DNA of 64,000 nucleotides, taken from contig NC_037262.1 in the NCBI RefSeq assembly GCF_000002425.4, positions 9,909,968 to 9,973,967 of the forward strand, read 5' to 3'. This stretch comes from Physcomitrium patens. Its lineage: Eukaryota; Streptophyta; Bryopsida; Funariales; Funariaceae. Position numbers and translations under genes: made by a program. This document shows positions 1 to 13,600 of this stretch, in pieces; the stretch's first letter is position 1, and the number at the start of each line of letters is the position of its first letter. Below the pieces are notes generated by a model that saw only the letters and a program-made list of their open reading frames with translations, did no database searches and was not told the DNA's origin.

Positions 1-3000
1 AAAAAATAAAGTTGCAGTTGAGGCAGCGACTCATCCAAGGAGAGAGTTCCTGGGTCGGCTGCTTCCAGCCTGTCTTTGTCGGTTCTGCAGAATAACATAT
101 TCCGAATATGATACTTCACTAGAGGCTTGAGCCGAAGTATTTCACCAGCTGGACCGGACCATCCATCGACCATGATATACGTGATGAAGAAAGACGCCTT
201 CTGAGGTATAGATGATGCGAGTGTGTTCAGAAAGCTGTTGACATAACAGCTTAATGTTAGAGACAACAGGATTGCTGTAAGCATACACTAACTACCAAGA
301 ATGAATCATGAATTTGACATTTCTGTAACACACATGACGAGCAGTTACGTCGCGGTTGTAGCTGCTATCAACCTTGGCGTGACCTAACAGAAGATATTAG
401 GTCCATGTCAGAGCATAAAATGAATTCTTCTGAAGTATTAAAATCCAACTCAACAAACACTTAGAAAAGCTCAAACACTACGTTTTAACTCTCCATATTG
501 CAGAAACGCGATTGAAATTTGTCATGCAAGCAATACGGATATGAATCAACACGATGGATTAAAGGAACATACTCCAAGAAGGATGAGGATGTCACAAATG
601 TCTTCAGCTGCTGGAATGCAGTTCCAGTAAAGATACTCCCAAAGAAGATATTGACCACGACAAAGATATAGTACTTCGCAGCAGCGCGCCGCTCAATCTT
701 TGATACTGCAAGATGACCTTCAAGTTTTGTGATAATTTTTATGAATTTCGGCAGAAATTTGAAGAAGAGCTTCAACGCAAGACCTGGCAGGAAACCTTGA
801 ACAAATGATGAAACAAAGCTCCTGTTTTCCACAAGAGACCATGGCACAGTTAAACTAGTGCCCTTCAATCCACTTAAAGTCACTAACCAAATAATAGTTA
901 CTGGATCATTTCTTGAAAAAGCAGTAAGCTCAACCACAAAAACATTAACGACACAAAAATCATCAACAGTGAACCTGTAGAAGTCCCTGTCTGAATCCAT
1001 CAGGCATGTAAAAATAAACAACTCAAACGTGTATCCTCATCGATACCGAATTGTACATGAATGATGCGGGAACTTACTTCTGCAAGAATCCATCAAGAGC
1101 AGGTATCGATCTCCGAAGCCCTTCAAGATTTGCCAAAGATTGTACGGCGGCAATCGGAATCATATAAAAGAAGACCAAAAGAAATACAATACCGCCAACT
1201 GCAAGTTTTCGGAATCCAAGTTGCACATACGGTATTGAAAGATTCGACCAATATACATCTCGTGGTTCGGGCGCACTTTCTGTAAGCCACAACGTTGGGT
1301 CTTGGTTTTGTTGGGTTTGAGCACACACAACAGCCCCCCAACGATTTTTAAAGGAGACAAACGCAGCTGGCATTGTGGCATTCGGATCGTTTATCACAAC
1401 TTCACGCTCAGCTTGGGCCTAGAAAGAGGTAAGCACAAATTTCCAGTGAATGAAAACGCAGCGTGTATGCATGCAGAGTCCTATGAAAGAGGACAAAACT
1501 ACGCTCACTGATCAGGTCAAGTCGTGTACACTGGCCCATAGCAACATTTTCTTGAGCGGTGTTTGTCAGGCTCATTTCAGTGAAAAGTGTACAGTTTTCT
1601 AAACTAAGGTCGTCAGAGCAAAAACCTACGTCAATGATAACCGAATAGATCATAAGTTACAAACTAATTTTCGAAAAATCTCCTAGCACGGCATGCAACA
1701 CATTCTGATAAGTGCTAGAATAGTTGACAATGTTCTCATTACCAGGGTCATTTTGAAACTCAAATGGCATAAGAAATGTATTGCAGCTTACTGTAATGAT
1801 GATGGATTAACACTTACTTCTTTAGTCAGTCGTTCAATTTCAGACGTGTAGTAATCAATTGCATCAACTTGATCTCCAAACATACCAAGAAAACCCGTCT
1901 GCACAGAGCCCGAATATTACGCATTAACAACAGAACTAGCCGAAGAAGAAAATGACAACATATATAATACGTTTTATTCAAATCCAAGTCATCACAAGAC
2001 TTGACCTGAACCAAACCCCACCTTATTCCATTTATATAAAATTCTTCACTAATGCACTCTAACTACAGTACACATCACGTAAATGTAAGACATTACCTTG
2101 GTGACAGGTCTCATGGCTGGGTTTCGCTGATACTTTATTTGGAAATACACCAGCCAATTCTGTGCTTTGTCTCTTTCTTTTACAATCTTGGACAGCTGGT
2201 TTGCATTGTACGCCATCTGTTATCCAATGCAAATAGGGTACATTAACCGGACTTGCGATCCATTCAGTAGCACAACAATTTATTCGCAACTACAGTGTAT
2301 GAAGGTGAGGTGAGACATCTGAGTGTTGTTTAAACCGATGGTACTGGATGATTATTGTCACCTCATGGCTGAGACGTCACTCTATTAAGACCAGCTACCT
2401 ACAATTACTGTAACTCAAACCAGAATTAGAAAAGTTATTAGAATATCAATAAGCATCTAGTTGAACCCGCCAGTATGTCGGAGCTTAAGGCTAATTGAAG
2501 ATAAGAATAAAGTTAAGACTAGATGAAAATACCTGATGCGTTAAATAATTATCTGGATGGTATCTGCGGAAATACTGCTCCACTTGTTGATCGAGAGGCT
2601 GCTTGCCTGTGTTAGGTATTTGCAGAACCATAACCTGTAGCCAGCACAATTTTAACAGGGATTGTTTCTCCTTAGGCAGTAGTCCGCTCAAAAGAAAAGA
2701 AAAACTAACAGCTAGATTGCAAGTTTCTTAAGGCAGAAAGACTACATATGCAATAAGGGGAATGTGAAATGTAAAAGAAAAGCCTTACTGTGAACTGATC
2801 CGGTCGCCTTTGCTCATCACAGAGGAACCTCAGACGCAACGCTGCAATGGCCTTATATTCCATGAATAGGATGTAACAAACCCAGGCCGTAAACACGTAC
2901 GACATAACCAAATGCGCCCAAAGTCTGCACATTGCGTACAATTCACAACGTCGGACTCCAACATCTTGACGAGTAGTACCCATGTGAGCCAATTTTTCTA

Positions 3001-4215
3001 AAGAGTAGCAACGAACTAGTGGTTTAAAAACTTGTCACCCTGCAGCTTTACCAAAATCAGCCTTAGGGGATCACTTCCTAACGTGATCACCTTGAAGATC
3101 CATTTGGCACATTCGACATAGAAAGTTTGTCAATGCTGCTGAACAAAAACTTCGTATCTGTGGTGTTAGCATTCACATTGTCTGTCCCGGTTTCAGGCAG
3201 AGATCCCGCTCCGACGTTCACAGGAATTAATATCGCCATGCCCAGTATCATCAAGGGCACAAAGATCTTTAACCTGCAAGCCCAGAACCAGTCCACCTGA
3301 TTAGTTTCTTTCTTGTAAATTTGAAATCTAAGAATAGGAACTCGCGACCGCTTCGTGACGTTTATTTCGACAGTAACTTAATGAAAGGTATTGGTTTTAA
3401 AAAAGAAGAAAAATAGACTCTGCTGAGTCAAAAGACTGCTGCATAGTCATTCAGCCTGCATTTTCCATGGTATAACATCTATTCCGATGTTCATGAGAAC
3501 ACAATGACTTAAATAAAAGATAATGTCCACCTTACTCTTACTATTAAACTATATTATTGTATGCAATGCAAATACAAAAGTATACAAACAAATGAGAAAT
3601 CCCATAGGAAGATACTAAGGTGAACGATATCACAGAGCAAATTGAAGAAAACCCTAGAAAAGCATAGGGAAAAGAAAAGAAAAGTTGTTTGCACCAATGC
3701 GATCGACTGCATGTATTCTTTTAATTAGTAATTTGCATGAAGTGAATTACAGTTGAAATTAGTATCAGAATGGTGAGTGATGAAAATATAAACAGTCACT
3801 CCCAGAAAGCACAAGAATTGCACGAGTTCGAAATTTCATGGGTGCATTTCATGATGGTGAGAGATTGAAGCAAAAAGAGGGACACTAACCCGACCAAGAA
3901 GATGCGGAGATATACTGCCGAGTCAAGTCCCGAATGCTGTATAATATCATCCTCAGTCTTGCGAAGTGCAGACTTGGCCCAATCTAACAGTCGCATATAA
4001 TGACTGACCTCAAGATTGACGTACTTCTCGACGGGCTTCAGCGGGCGTGGAGACGCTCTTGGTCTTTCCTTCCGAATGCCTCTGATATAGAGCTTAGGAT
4101 AGTACACGATGTCATTTACAGGTTGAATACTAAGAAATACGAAACTCAGGAGGAATAGTATTGTTAAGCCGATATTGACAAGAGCCGACACACCAATGTC
4201 CTGTAATGTCGTCAT
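1..4215 (-). CDS. OSCA/CSC1-like hyperosmolality-gated calcium channel, N-terminal ~590 residues (C-terminus beyond left edge)
   Basis: This gene encodes a plasma-membrane mechanosensitive/osmosensitive Ca2+-permeable channel of the OSCA/CSC1 (DUF221, TMEM63-like) family. Exons read on the minus strand with GT/AG borders and matching phases: 4215-3890, 3273-3091, 2924-2789, 2634-2533, 2216-2097, 1898-1818, 1418-1078, 821-573 and 234-1 (continuing). The start MTTLQDIGVSALVNIG and the block HSGLDSAVYLRIFLVG match the family N-terminus with its first membrane segment. NVPNGSSR/LWAHLVMSYVFTAW is the next hydrophobic part. The cytosolic loop contains YYTSEIERL. WLTESAPEPRDVYWSNL and QGFLPGLALKLFFKFLP are in the pore-domain region, and FFITYIMVDGWSGPAGEIL lies in the last exon seen. 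The family is usually about 750-770 residues, so roughly a fifth is missing outside the window. No stop or frameshift was found in the joined frame, so the gene looks functional. The family assignment is very secure; the individual subfamily member is not resolved. Confidence 0.95.
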
Positions 4216-5900
4216 GCCCTGCGCCCGCTAGTTCTATCCTTCCGTACTCAAACTGATTCACTATCGACTTGTATTCTGTTACACTCTAGAAGTTGCAGCT
4301 TCCCGAATCCGTCCAACGCTTAGACTGCTCATCAAATTCTTAACTCACCATTGTATTACTCCTCTATCCTCAACTCCCTTTGATCCCACCGAACCGAGTG
4401 ACCGGTGCATGTTTTGTGAAGGAGAACATCGCATTAACCTGGTCCCAGTCTCCTTCAAGGGAGACTATCTTCAATCCATGGGTTATCGAATGTCGCGAAG
4501 TATTTTAAAGCAAATACAACAAGTTTATTCAATCATTTGCAATGCCTCCAAGTCCATACACTACACGAGTTTCCCCAAATCCCCACTGAAAGGAGAACTT
4601 TCGAAAGCTTTCATGGGTTTAAGGTGATCACTTCAGCAACGCCTACAGCTCGTCACGTGACACACATTCCCGTTGCACAAAAAGGCAATCATCAAAACCA
4701 AGCCTACGAGCTGCAAGCATGGTAGAACTCAAGCACGACCGCCTTGTTCAACCCCTCAAGAAACAAATTTCATGTCTACAAACTCACCTAACCCCCAGAG
4801 CTGAAGGAAACAGACGAATACAGACCAAAAAAAACAGCTCTAACGCTCACACTCCAAGAGACGCAACAAAAGAAACCCCCCAAAAACGCCAGAAAACTTG
4901 CACTACTTCCTCCACCAGGTCAAAAGCTTCGCTCGCAGCTCAAACCTTACAACCAAACACCGAGAAAAACCACCGCAGTGAAACTCCACTCCACTCAACA
5001 CTCACCGTCTCCACTCGCAGCTCATTAACGGAACAGAAACCGACGGATTTTTCCCAAGACAATCTGCCACAAACCATCAACAACTTCAGGTACGCTGTCC
5101 AAGCGAGCACGAGAAGACAGACAGGAGGGACAATATCACAAGAAACCCAAAACACTATCAACAGACCAACACCACCACCACAAGCAACCCAGCTGCAGTG
5201 AGCAAGCAATTGGCAACATCGAAGGCCAGCAATAGAGTTGGCAGAAAGCCACACAAACACGATTCTTCTAGAAGCATCGAGGGGGCATGGCTGATGAAGC
5301 ACAGGCACAAGCAAACTGCAGAGGAAGAATTACAATGGCTACAATGCTGAGTCTGAGAAAGCCAGAGAGGGGGACGAGGAGGAGGTCAGGGCAGCTGCGG
5401 GCGCGAAACGGACGTGGAGTGGAAAGCGGGTCAGCCCGTTGGGCCGCGGCCTGGGGACGGGCCGGAACCGAGGGATTGCAACAGGCAAGGACGGCGACAA
5501 CGCGTTCTGCTTGGAATCCGTGTGGGCAGGCAGGGTCGACAGTTCTGGCCCGAAACAAGGACCCAGGGGGGACTTTTGGTCATGGGTCGAGTCCAACTGT
5601 ATTGGGCGTATCGGTTTCGTCGGGGAGTGGGATGGTGAAGTGAGCTTAGCTGGCAGGCTTAGGATGCCAGCTAAGCAGGAGAGAATGTTTTGCGGCGGAC
5701 GAAAGGGTTTGGAGGGAAGTTGGGCTCTGCAAGTTGCACGTTTTGTGATCGGGGATGAAAGTGGATGAAAATTGTCGCCCTTTTGAATGAATGAATTAAT
5801 GGATGAAGTTGACCCAACTCCTTGGGGTTGACTTGCACATGGGCTTGGTATCTTTCGATTTTGCATTTAATGTGGCGTAATAACTTTACAAGCATGAAAA
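4216..5900 (-). promoter_or_regulatory. Upstream region of the OSCA gene, with a GC-rich patch
   Basis: No convincing coding gene is present. Base composition is more balanced than in the AT-rich DNA to the right, and 5290-5650 is clearly GC-rich. Because the OSCA gene reads leftward from 4215, this stretch is the natural place for its promoter and a possible 5' untranslated exon. A CAG directly before the start region (minus strand, near 4218-4220) could be the acceptor of a leader intron. Long open frames here overlap on both strands and look like low-complexity chance frames. The assignment as promoter/leader is inference. Confidence 0.4.
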
Positions 5901-6307
5901 GGAATGTTTATGTGTGTCGATGTTACTAGAGTAAAAATTAAATTAAAAGTAAATTAAATTAAAGTAAATAAATAAATAATGCATGAAGATGTTTACAATG
6001 TCCATTTATTGTGTCTCTGCAATGAAGTTATGGTATGGTCAAAGTTGATGCTAGAATTCACGGTGATTAATGTAGCTAAATGGTGTAGTGCAGGCAGTTG
6101 TAAAGAGAGATGTTGCTGAGTGAGTACAAGTTTGCATGTGTACATTCAAAAGATTTTTTTTTAAGAAAGAATTGTAATTTTTATATTTAAGCATCTGTGC
6201 ACTAATTTAAATATTTTAAATAAGAATCTTAATGATAGGATTTAATTTTTTGTTTTTAGATACTAGTTTTTTTTTGAGGTCTTTGGTATAAATTGTAGAG
6301 GTTTAGT

Positions 6308-6332
6308 AAAAAAAAAAAAAAAAAAAAAAAAA
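6308..6332. repeat. Poly(A) tract
   Basis: A run of about 25 A residues. It could be the tail of an old retroposed sequence, but no target duplication or body was identified. Confidence 0.9.
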
Positions 6333-8193
6333 CACTTTTTAATCATTCACTTTCGAAGTGATTAATTTGTTATTTACTGTCAAGGTATCTTTGATATACA
6401 CAAATATTCTTATAGTTAAGGTATTTGAGCACTTGTGGTACAAAGTGATTAATTTATTATTTACTATAGAGAGATCTTTGATATCAACAAGCATTCTTAT
6501 AGATTTGGTATCTGAGCACTTCTGGTAGTATATAGAGAGAACAATGTCAAACTTATATTTCCAACTTCAATCTTATAAAAATATATTCTCTGAATATTAT
6601 TATTATTGATTTTTTGTAAAAATATGGTCTAATTTGAGGAGTTTACAAAATGAAAGATACATATCTTATCAAATATCTCTCTCGCTTTCTCTCTATATAT
6701 ATGAATTAATATGTATGTGTATATGTATAAATATTTTTTTAACACCTTATTTGTAAATATAAAAAATATATATTGTAGAATTATTTTGCATATGTACTAT
6801 TTTTTTTAAATTTTTTCTTGACATTTGATTTGGCTTTAGCATAAATAGGATTGCAGAGAAGATAAATTCAAATAACTTATGTTTATAGAATAAAATGCAT
6901 GCATAGAAAATAATGCTAATTAGTTTCAGTTAACACTTGTGTAATCAATGATATATTCTTACAAATGAGTAATCAATCAAATAAGATTTTTATTTATTTT
7001 TTTAAATATAAAAATAAAATATAACATATACATGAATATAAGAACATATAAAAAATTCTAAAAAGTTTATCATAACAATTATTTTGCATACTTTTGCCGA
7101 TTTTGGTGCTTACAAAGTTCTGGTTTAAGATATAAAATAAGATGATAAGAGATTTATTAAATTTCTTTAACTTATATTGTACACGTTTAATCTACTAATA
7201 TATACATGACAAGTTAGAATAATTTTTATCTAATAGCTATAAAATAATACTTGTATTTTTTATTCTAATTTTAGTATAATTTTAACTTTTTTTAATCTTT
7301 GCTTTAAAGTTATTACATGAAAAGTCAACAAGAGATTTGTTTTTGAAGCTTAAGTCTTAATTCTTGCAATAAATTATTTTTGGACTATTCTAACATGTTA
7401 AGTATTAACTATAAAGGTTTAAAATAATATCTACAAATATTTTTAGAAATAATTTATATATGTGTATGTATATACAACAAAATCAAAATACCAAAAAAAA
7501 TTAAATGTCCAAAAAAATTAAATAATTTAAAAAGAGGTATGTTACAAATTAAGATTGTAAGTACAAATTGGCTATTTCTAAGTACAATTAAATTAGATAA
7601 ACTTAAACTAAAGCTAGAATAAATAAAAGACATTGATAAGACTAAGAATGGCCTTAGCCCTGCTGCTTTATGTATTAGGAACCAAAAAGAAAATGTAGAG
7701 ATTTTGAAAGAATTACAAGTTATTTGAATGAAGTAACTAATTTACAAAATACCTCTTAAGTAGTTTCTTAGAATAATAACTTTAGTCACATAGTGCACTT
7801 ATAAATTTAGCCCATATTTCAAAATGTAATTTAATAGTATCTAAAGGATATTTTAATTAAACTACTAATATCTATCTCATAATATTTTAAATTAAAAAAA
7901 CAGAATTATTCAAATCATTATGCCAAATCAAAAAAAAAAAATGTATCTAATATGAGTATAGAACATACAAAAGAATTTAATAGAATATTCAAAGAGATAA
8001 TAATCACTTTGCTTCTATCTATAGATACATAATGTGAATATTTTAGAATATTATAATAAATAAAAAAACCAAAAATAGTTTTAAAAATATTTAAAAGTTG
8101 AAATTTGAATTGTGGTGTTTTTTTTTGTAAATTTATAATTTTATTTATTTAAAATCTATTACATAAGTAAATAATCATTTGATGGATAGATCA

Positions 8194-8197
<4 letters not shown>

Positions 8198-8229
<32 letters not shown>
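8198..8229. repeat. (TA)n microsatellite
   Basis: An uninterrupted TA dinucleotide tract of about 32 bases lies within AT-rich intergenic DNA. Confidence 0.95.
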
Positions 8230-8233
<4 letters not shown>

Positions 8234-9989
8234 TCAAGAATATATTTGATAATATAATGTTATTTCAGCATTTAAATCTTTTAGAAAAACATTTACAATA
8301 TTCTTCTCTAAGGCAGTAGTTTTAATTAATTTTAAATACTCAAAGTCAATAAACTTCCACTACAAGAAAGAATTAAACTAAGTTATGCAAAATTCTATTT
8401 CTATTATAAAATATTTTTCTGATGAAACAATATGGCACAAAAGACAGTCATTTGTATGGAAGACAATATCTTGTTAATCAATCTTAAAATCAAAAGAACA
8501 TAAAAAAATATTAAATTTTTATTTTAAATTAATAACTCAAAAAAAATCACTAAATATTTTATTATATAAACATAATTACCATAATTATCAGAGGTTTTAT
8601 AAACAGTTATCATATTAATTTTTTATACTAAATTGAAATTAAAATAAATATTTAAATTTTATGATATAAAGGCTAGTTTTTTTTCTAATTAAAATAATTT
8701 AATAGATAATAGCTTTTACCTAAAATCTTAATCATGAGTTTCAAAACGTTTTAAGACCAAAATATTAAAGATATAATTCTATTATAATGTTATATATATT
8801 AATAAGAATAAAGACATAAAACAAATCATTAAAATGAATGATATTTCGTCTTTATTATTTATTTAAATGAATGATATTTTGTTATTTTTTCATGTAATTA
8901 ATCAAAGATAACTGCATAACTCTTAGCTGAATTTTTGTAGTGTAATTTATTAATTTAATGCAATGCAATGCATTATACCAGTCAACAATTCTTGTATGTG
9001 CATGTTTGCAATAGCAGTCGGAGTGTCAATGGTGCCAAAGATGCATGTTTAAATCAAAAAGTATATTTTGATAAATAAATGTTCTGGAAACTAATAGATG
9101 CTATTTATAAATTATGCTATCAAAACATTATGTTTTAGTAATACGTTTTTTTGTGCCAATATATTATATTTATGTTATTGAAGTTTAAATTCTATTATTC
9201 ATTGTATTCTAAAAGATACTATTTATTAAATTAGTTTTTTATATAATATTTTTTAATAAAAAAATATATAAAAATATATAAAGTTTAATTGTTTGATTAA
9301 TTAAGTTTTTTTTGTATTCCAAAATTGAATATAAAAATATAATCCCATTTAGGTATTTAATATTTAAGTTTTTTAAATGAGTTCTTTTAATCTCTTCTTT
9401 GGTTATGTATTTGAAGGTTTGTGTATATGCATGTGTCACCAAGTAGGATTCCTACTACATAATTATTACACATTATAGTATCTTATTTAGTAAAATCAAA
9501 TGTAAAATAATCTAAATATATTAAAGTAAAATATAAAGAATAAAAATACAAAATACAATTTTTGTAAAATAATTTTTAAAAATAAATATTATAAAATAAG
9601 TTATAAGAATAAGATAATAATAAATTATTAGAGAAATCATCCAATGGGTTATTTTTAAATAGTTAAATTTTGTATTTATGGCTTAAATGATCTGACAAAT
9701 TTGATACTTTCAACTTAGATTGAAGGCTCTTGTGATTATTCCAATGCTGAAAGCACATATAAAATTTTAAATTTGCTATTAGGCTTATCTTGGTGTATGT
9801 TCAGATTAAAGACAGTTTTACAAAATGTGATTTATTTGGTTAACAATAAGTTCCACATTATCCCCTACATCATTGAGTTTCTTATAACCTCTTCCAAATA
9901 CTTGGTTATTTTTCAATAATATTTCTATAAATTACTTCTTCCAAATTTGTCAACGATGCATGCTTCTTCTCATTGTTCTACTTTGCTAT

Positions 9990-10039
<50 letters not shown>
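9990..10039. repeat. Compound (AT)n-(GT)n microsatellite
   Basis: About 12 AT units run directly into about 13 GT units. This is seen directly in the sequence. Confidence 0.95.
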
Positions 10040-10041
<2 letters not shown>

Positions 10042-10600
10042 TGTATTAAATTCTAATATTATATTTCTATTTCTCTTATGGTAGTATAGCCTTTCAACAC
10101 CTTATTCTATTTGCTTCCAACTCTAGGTCTAATTTTTCTTTAATCAGCTGCCAAACACCCATTAAAAATTTGTACTTTTTAAAATGGGTAATCATGTTGT
10201 TAATTTCTCTACTATACTTACTTTCTATCATTCAACTTCTTCTACATAAATAATCACCCTATACAACCTTGATCCTCTATTTATTACACATTCAAGTAAC
10301 CTTTTAAAACAAAGAAGATCAAAGGAATTTGTATACTACAAATAAAAATGAAAATGAAGAGTACTGCACTATAAATATAAAAAATGAAACCTCATCCTAC
10401 ATTTTAGACATTTTCGTTAGTACCATCTCCAACTTATGTGAGCCCTAATTAAGGTTTCAACCACACAGATAGCCTATTTCCCCTCTAGAAATCCTTCCCA
10501 CCAAATCAATATTTCCATCAACATGCTAAAATACACTAAATTTCTACCTTTGTAAAATTCAATTTGTATATATATATATATATATATCCAAGTAATTCAC

Positions 10601-13600
10601 ACCATCAGTGAGCACACCTCATAGTGCAGCTTCAAAGGGAAATGGCCATTACCTTCATGAGTCTGAGAAACTGCGGCTATGTAGAAGAAAAATCAGAGCA
10701 TGCATGAGATCAGCTCAACTAACAAACATCACACGAGCCCCACCCGCCCATCCACACACACACTCACACACTCACCAGCACCAGCATTGGGATGCTCTGT
10801 TGGGCCTGGCGATGCTGCTGACAAGGAAGGGCTATGGCAGAGCTGCTGGGGCCATGGCAGAGAGGGATCAGAGCTGGAAGAGCATCATCTCAGGATAAGC
10901 TCTTCTGCTTCTGGAGCCCGTATCTCTCTCTCTCTCCTCATGCCCTTGGGCATGGCATCTAGTCCCCTCTGGCACTACCCCATGTCAGCTTGCGTGACAG
11001 ACCCTGGTTTGGTACAAAACCCACGCCAACAGTTGGTGCTGGCCCTGACACAGACTTTGCGGTGGAACCGTTGTTTTGGTGAGTGAGAGAGAGAGAGCCA
11101 CTGTGTTTGTGCTTTTGGTCCCCATCTGGTTCAGTGTGTCTGCGAAGAAAGGGCCGAGGAAGTAAAAAAATGGATTTTGCGTGCATTGATCGATCCAGGT
11201 GGGGAAATGACTCTAGATGAGTCCGTTGAAGTTTGAATGTTGGGTTGTTGTTGTGATCTAGCATTCTGATTGTTATCTTCCTCTGCTCATAACTGCTTCC
11301 GGGGATGCGTGGTTACAGAGGCTAACGTTGCACTTAACTTGAGATGTGGATTAGAGCCTCTCGCTGGGTTGGGTTTCCTCGTCATCACCGGTAACGGAAC
11401 TAGTTGGACTGTATGTTGCCAAATGAGCTTGACGGATGACTTGAGGATGGAGCTAGAGCCCGCTTTCTATTCTTTGGATTATGGATTAATAGCAACAATG
11501 ATAATGAAATCATGGTGAGTTGTTGCTCTTGCAATGTAGCACAAAGTTCTGCCTTGTTGAGTGAAAATCTAGTGAATCGTTTCGTTGTGTGAATGCGAAG
11601 ACTTCATTGAACGGAACAATGTGAATGGTTTCTAAATCTTATGGTTAGTTCTGAGTCTCATATCATTTAATGTTAACTAGCACTGCGCCCAGAGTTGGTG
11701 TCACAAGAAATGATAGATTATTCGAGAATCAGGTCAATGAAAGCACTCCGCACTTCAGAACGTCGACGTATAATCGCGGCTACAAGCTTATGGGAGTTTG
11801 AGGTTGTGGAAAACATCGGACGTAATAGATGAAGTCCTTCTGGGTACTTCACATGTTAAAGAACCTGAGTTCCAGCAGTTACATGAGCAATTCTCCTAAA
11901 AAGAATACAAGGTTGGGTTTGAGTGAACCTCAGAAGTTAAGATAGAAAAACAGATAAAACGTCTTTAAAGCTTCTAGGTGATACATTGCATAAACACATT
12001 CATTGTTGACATGTAAAGGTTTCTGAGCAACTTCCACCCAAACACGAGTTCTGTGCGTACACTAAAGTTGAGATATCAAAGATCAATCCAAAGGACTAAT
12101 GAGGTGATGGTAAAATAAAGTCTTGCTTCTCACCATCAACCCTGGATTTCATTTCAGAACTGATAGCCAGACGTTGTATCTCACTTGACAAGGACCCTCT
12201 ATCCACCAATCCTCGGCGGGTGTGTGAAGACCTCGTAAAGAGACATCGCATTTTGAAGTTTCTCGTTGTATCTATTTATCTGTGAAACTGTATCAGAATT
12301 AGAAGCACAATAATTCTCACTGCTACATGTTTTAATAATCTAAGTTCCTACACGTGGAGTTGAGTGGTTTGTGATGTATACATGAGGGAGACCTAACTGC
12401 AGTCTCCTCAACCCTCTCATACCTGCAGGTGATTCTGAAGTCCAAGAAGTCCATCGTCGACAAGATCATGTTAGAGTAAGAATATTAAAAAAAGCGTTTT
12501 ATGTAGCCACTTTGTAGCAATATTTGAAGATGATTCAGATCCTACGGGACGGCTCCTTTCAGACTTGTTGCTAGCTTCTTTGGCCTAAGCTCTGAGTGCA
12601 ACATTGTATAAATTTCGGGGACATTCATATGGTTCAGATTGCGGTGTGTGGGTGCGTGATACTAGGAAGAGGGAAGAGCAGGCATCGCTCCACAAATCCA
12701 ATTTACTACTTCACCCAATGTACTTCTGTACTATCAACACAAGAAGATTACATCTTCGCAGAATAATTTGCCAATGGATTCCGAAGACTCGTCCGCCGAA
12801 AGTTGCACGCAAAATTGCTTAGACAGCCCTTCAGCGATGGAAGGCGTTACTCACGTCCATGAAATATGTTCACAAAATCTGATACAGAAACATAGATAAT
12901 TAGATGGAACGAGTTCTTTAAAACGCGGTCTAGTGAAAAGATCCCAATTTTCGGAGTCATTCTACAAATTCTGCATCTTAGCATTAAAAGTTTACGATAG
13001 AACTAGCTTTTTTGTGTCCTAAATATTCCGCAATGTTCAACTTGATAGAGAAAGGAATTAGAAACATTCACTTCGAGACTCTGGAACAATGCAAAAACCT
13101 TCTATAGAGTGCGAAGGAGAATGTGTTTTTGTTTTTGTATTGCTACACCTGCTCACTTCTTCCTTTGCACCGTGATCATTTTCGCTGTTGTATTTTTGGA
13201 AGCAAGAGTAATAAATATTAGTACTATTAACTCATAGTTCTCAAACCTTGTATTTATTTCGCTTATATACGGCACTGTTACAATTGAGTGGGTTGCATTG
13301 AAGAACCCACCAGGCATGGACAGCATATTTGTGCATTGTACAACAATGGATGTTCGGAGACCAATTTTGCTGTAGATTTTACGCATACAATGCGTGCTAC
13401 TCAATGAGATACCATGTGCATCTCTGAGCCCATGCCTTTTCTGGCGATGACCGAGAACAGCCATGAAACTAACTGCATTGCAATATTTTGCGGGGAAAGA
13501 CAATGTTCGATCTTTGTCTATTCACATCGCATGCGTTGGGAGGGCTCTCACAAAATGTGACCTTTTCTGCTTCCCTGCAATAGCATTTGAAGTCGCAGAT

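Larger units (their letters stand above)
5901..10600. other. AT-rich intergenic DNA without recognisable genes
   Basis: This is about 4.7 kb of very AT-rich sequence, with stops in all frames and no family-like peptide. It contains a poly(A) run at 6308-6332, a (TA)n tract at 8198-8229, a compound (AT)n(GT)n microsatellite at 9990-10039 and a (TA)n tract at 10566-10587. The segments around 6350-6520 show a weak imperfect repeat (a block about attaatttgtt...tttactgt, roughly 90 bases apart). No terminal repeats or transposase remnants were recognised. It is probably old decayed transposon sequence. Confidence 0.6.

Noticed and set aside
4719..5866. Several frames of 70-175 codons on both strands
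   Set aside because: They overlap each other on both strands, are low-complexity and rich in Ser/Thr/Pro or Arg/Gly, and show no family motif. They are treated as chance frames in GC-richer DNA.
10608..11518. Frames of 82-128 codons (both strands)
   Set aside because: No motif, no plausible splice continuation as coding exons, and overlapping alternatives on the other strand.
12430..12480. Short exon-like segment between CAG and GTAAGA
   Set aside because: It encodes at most 16 residues with no family resemblance and no partner exons.
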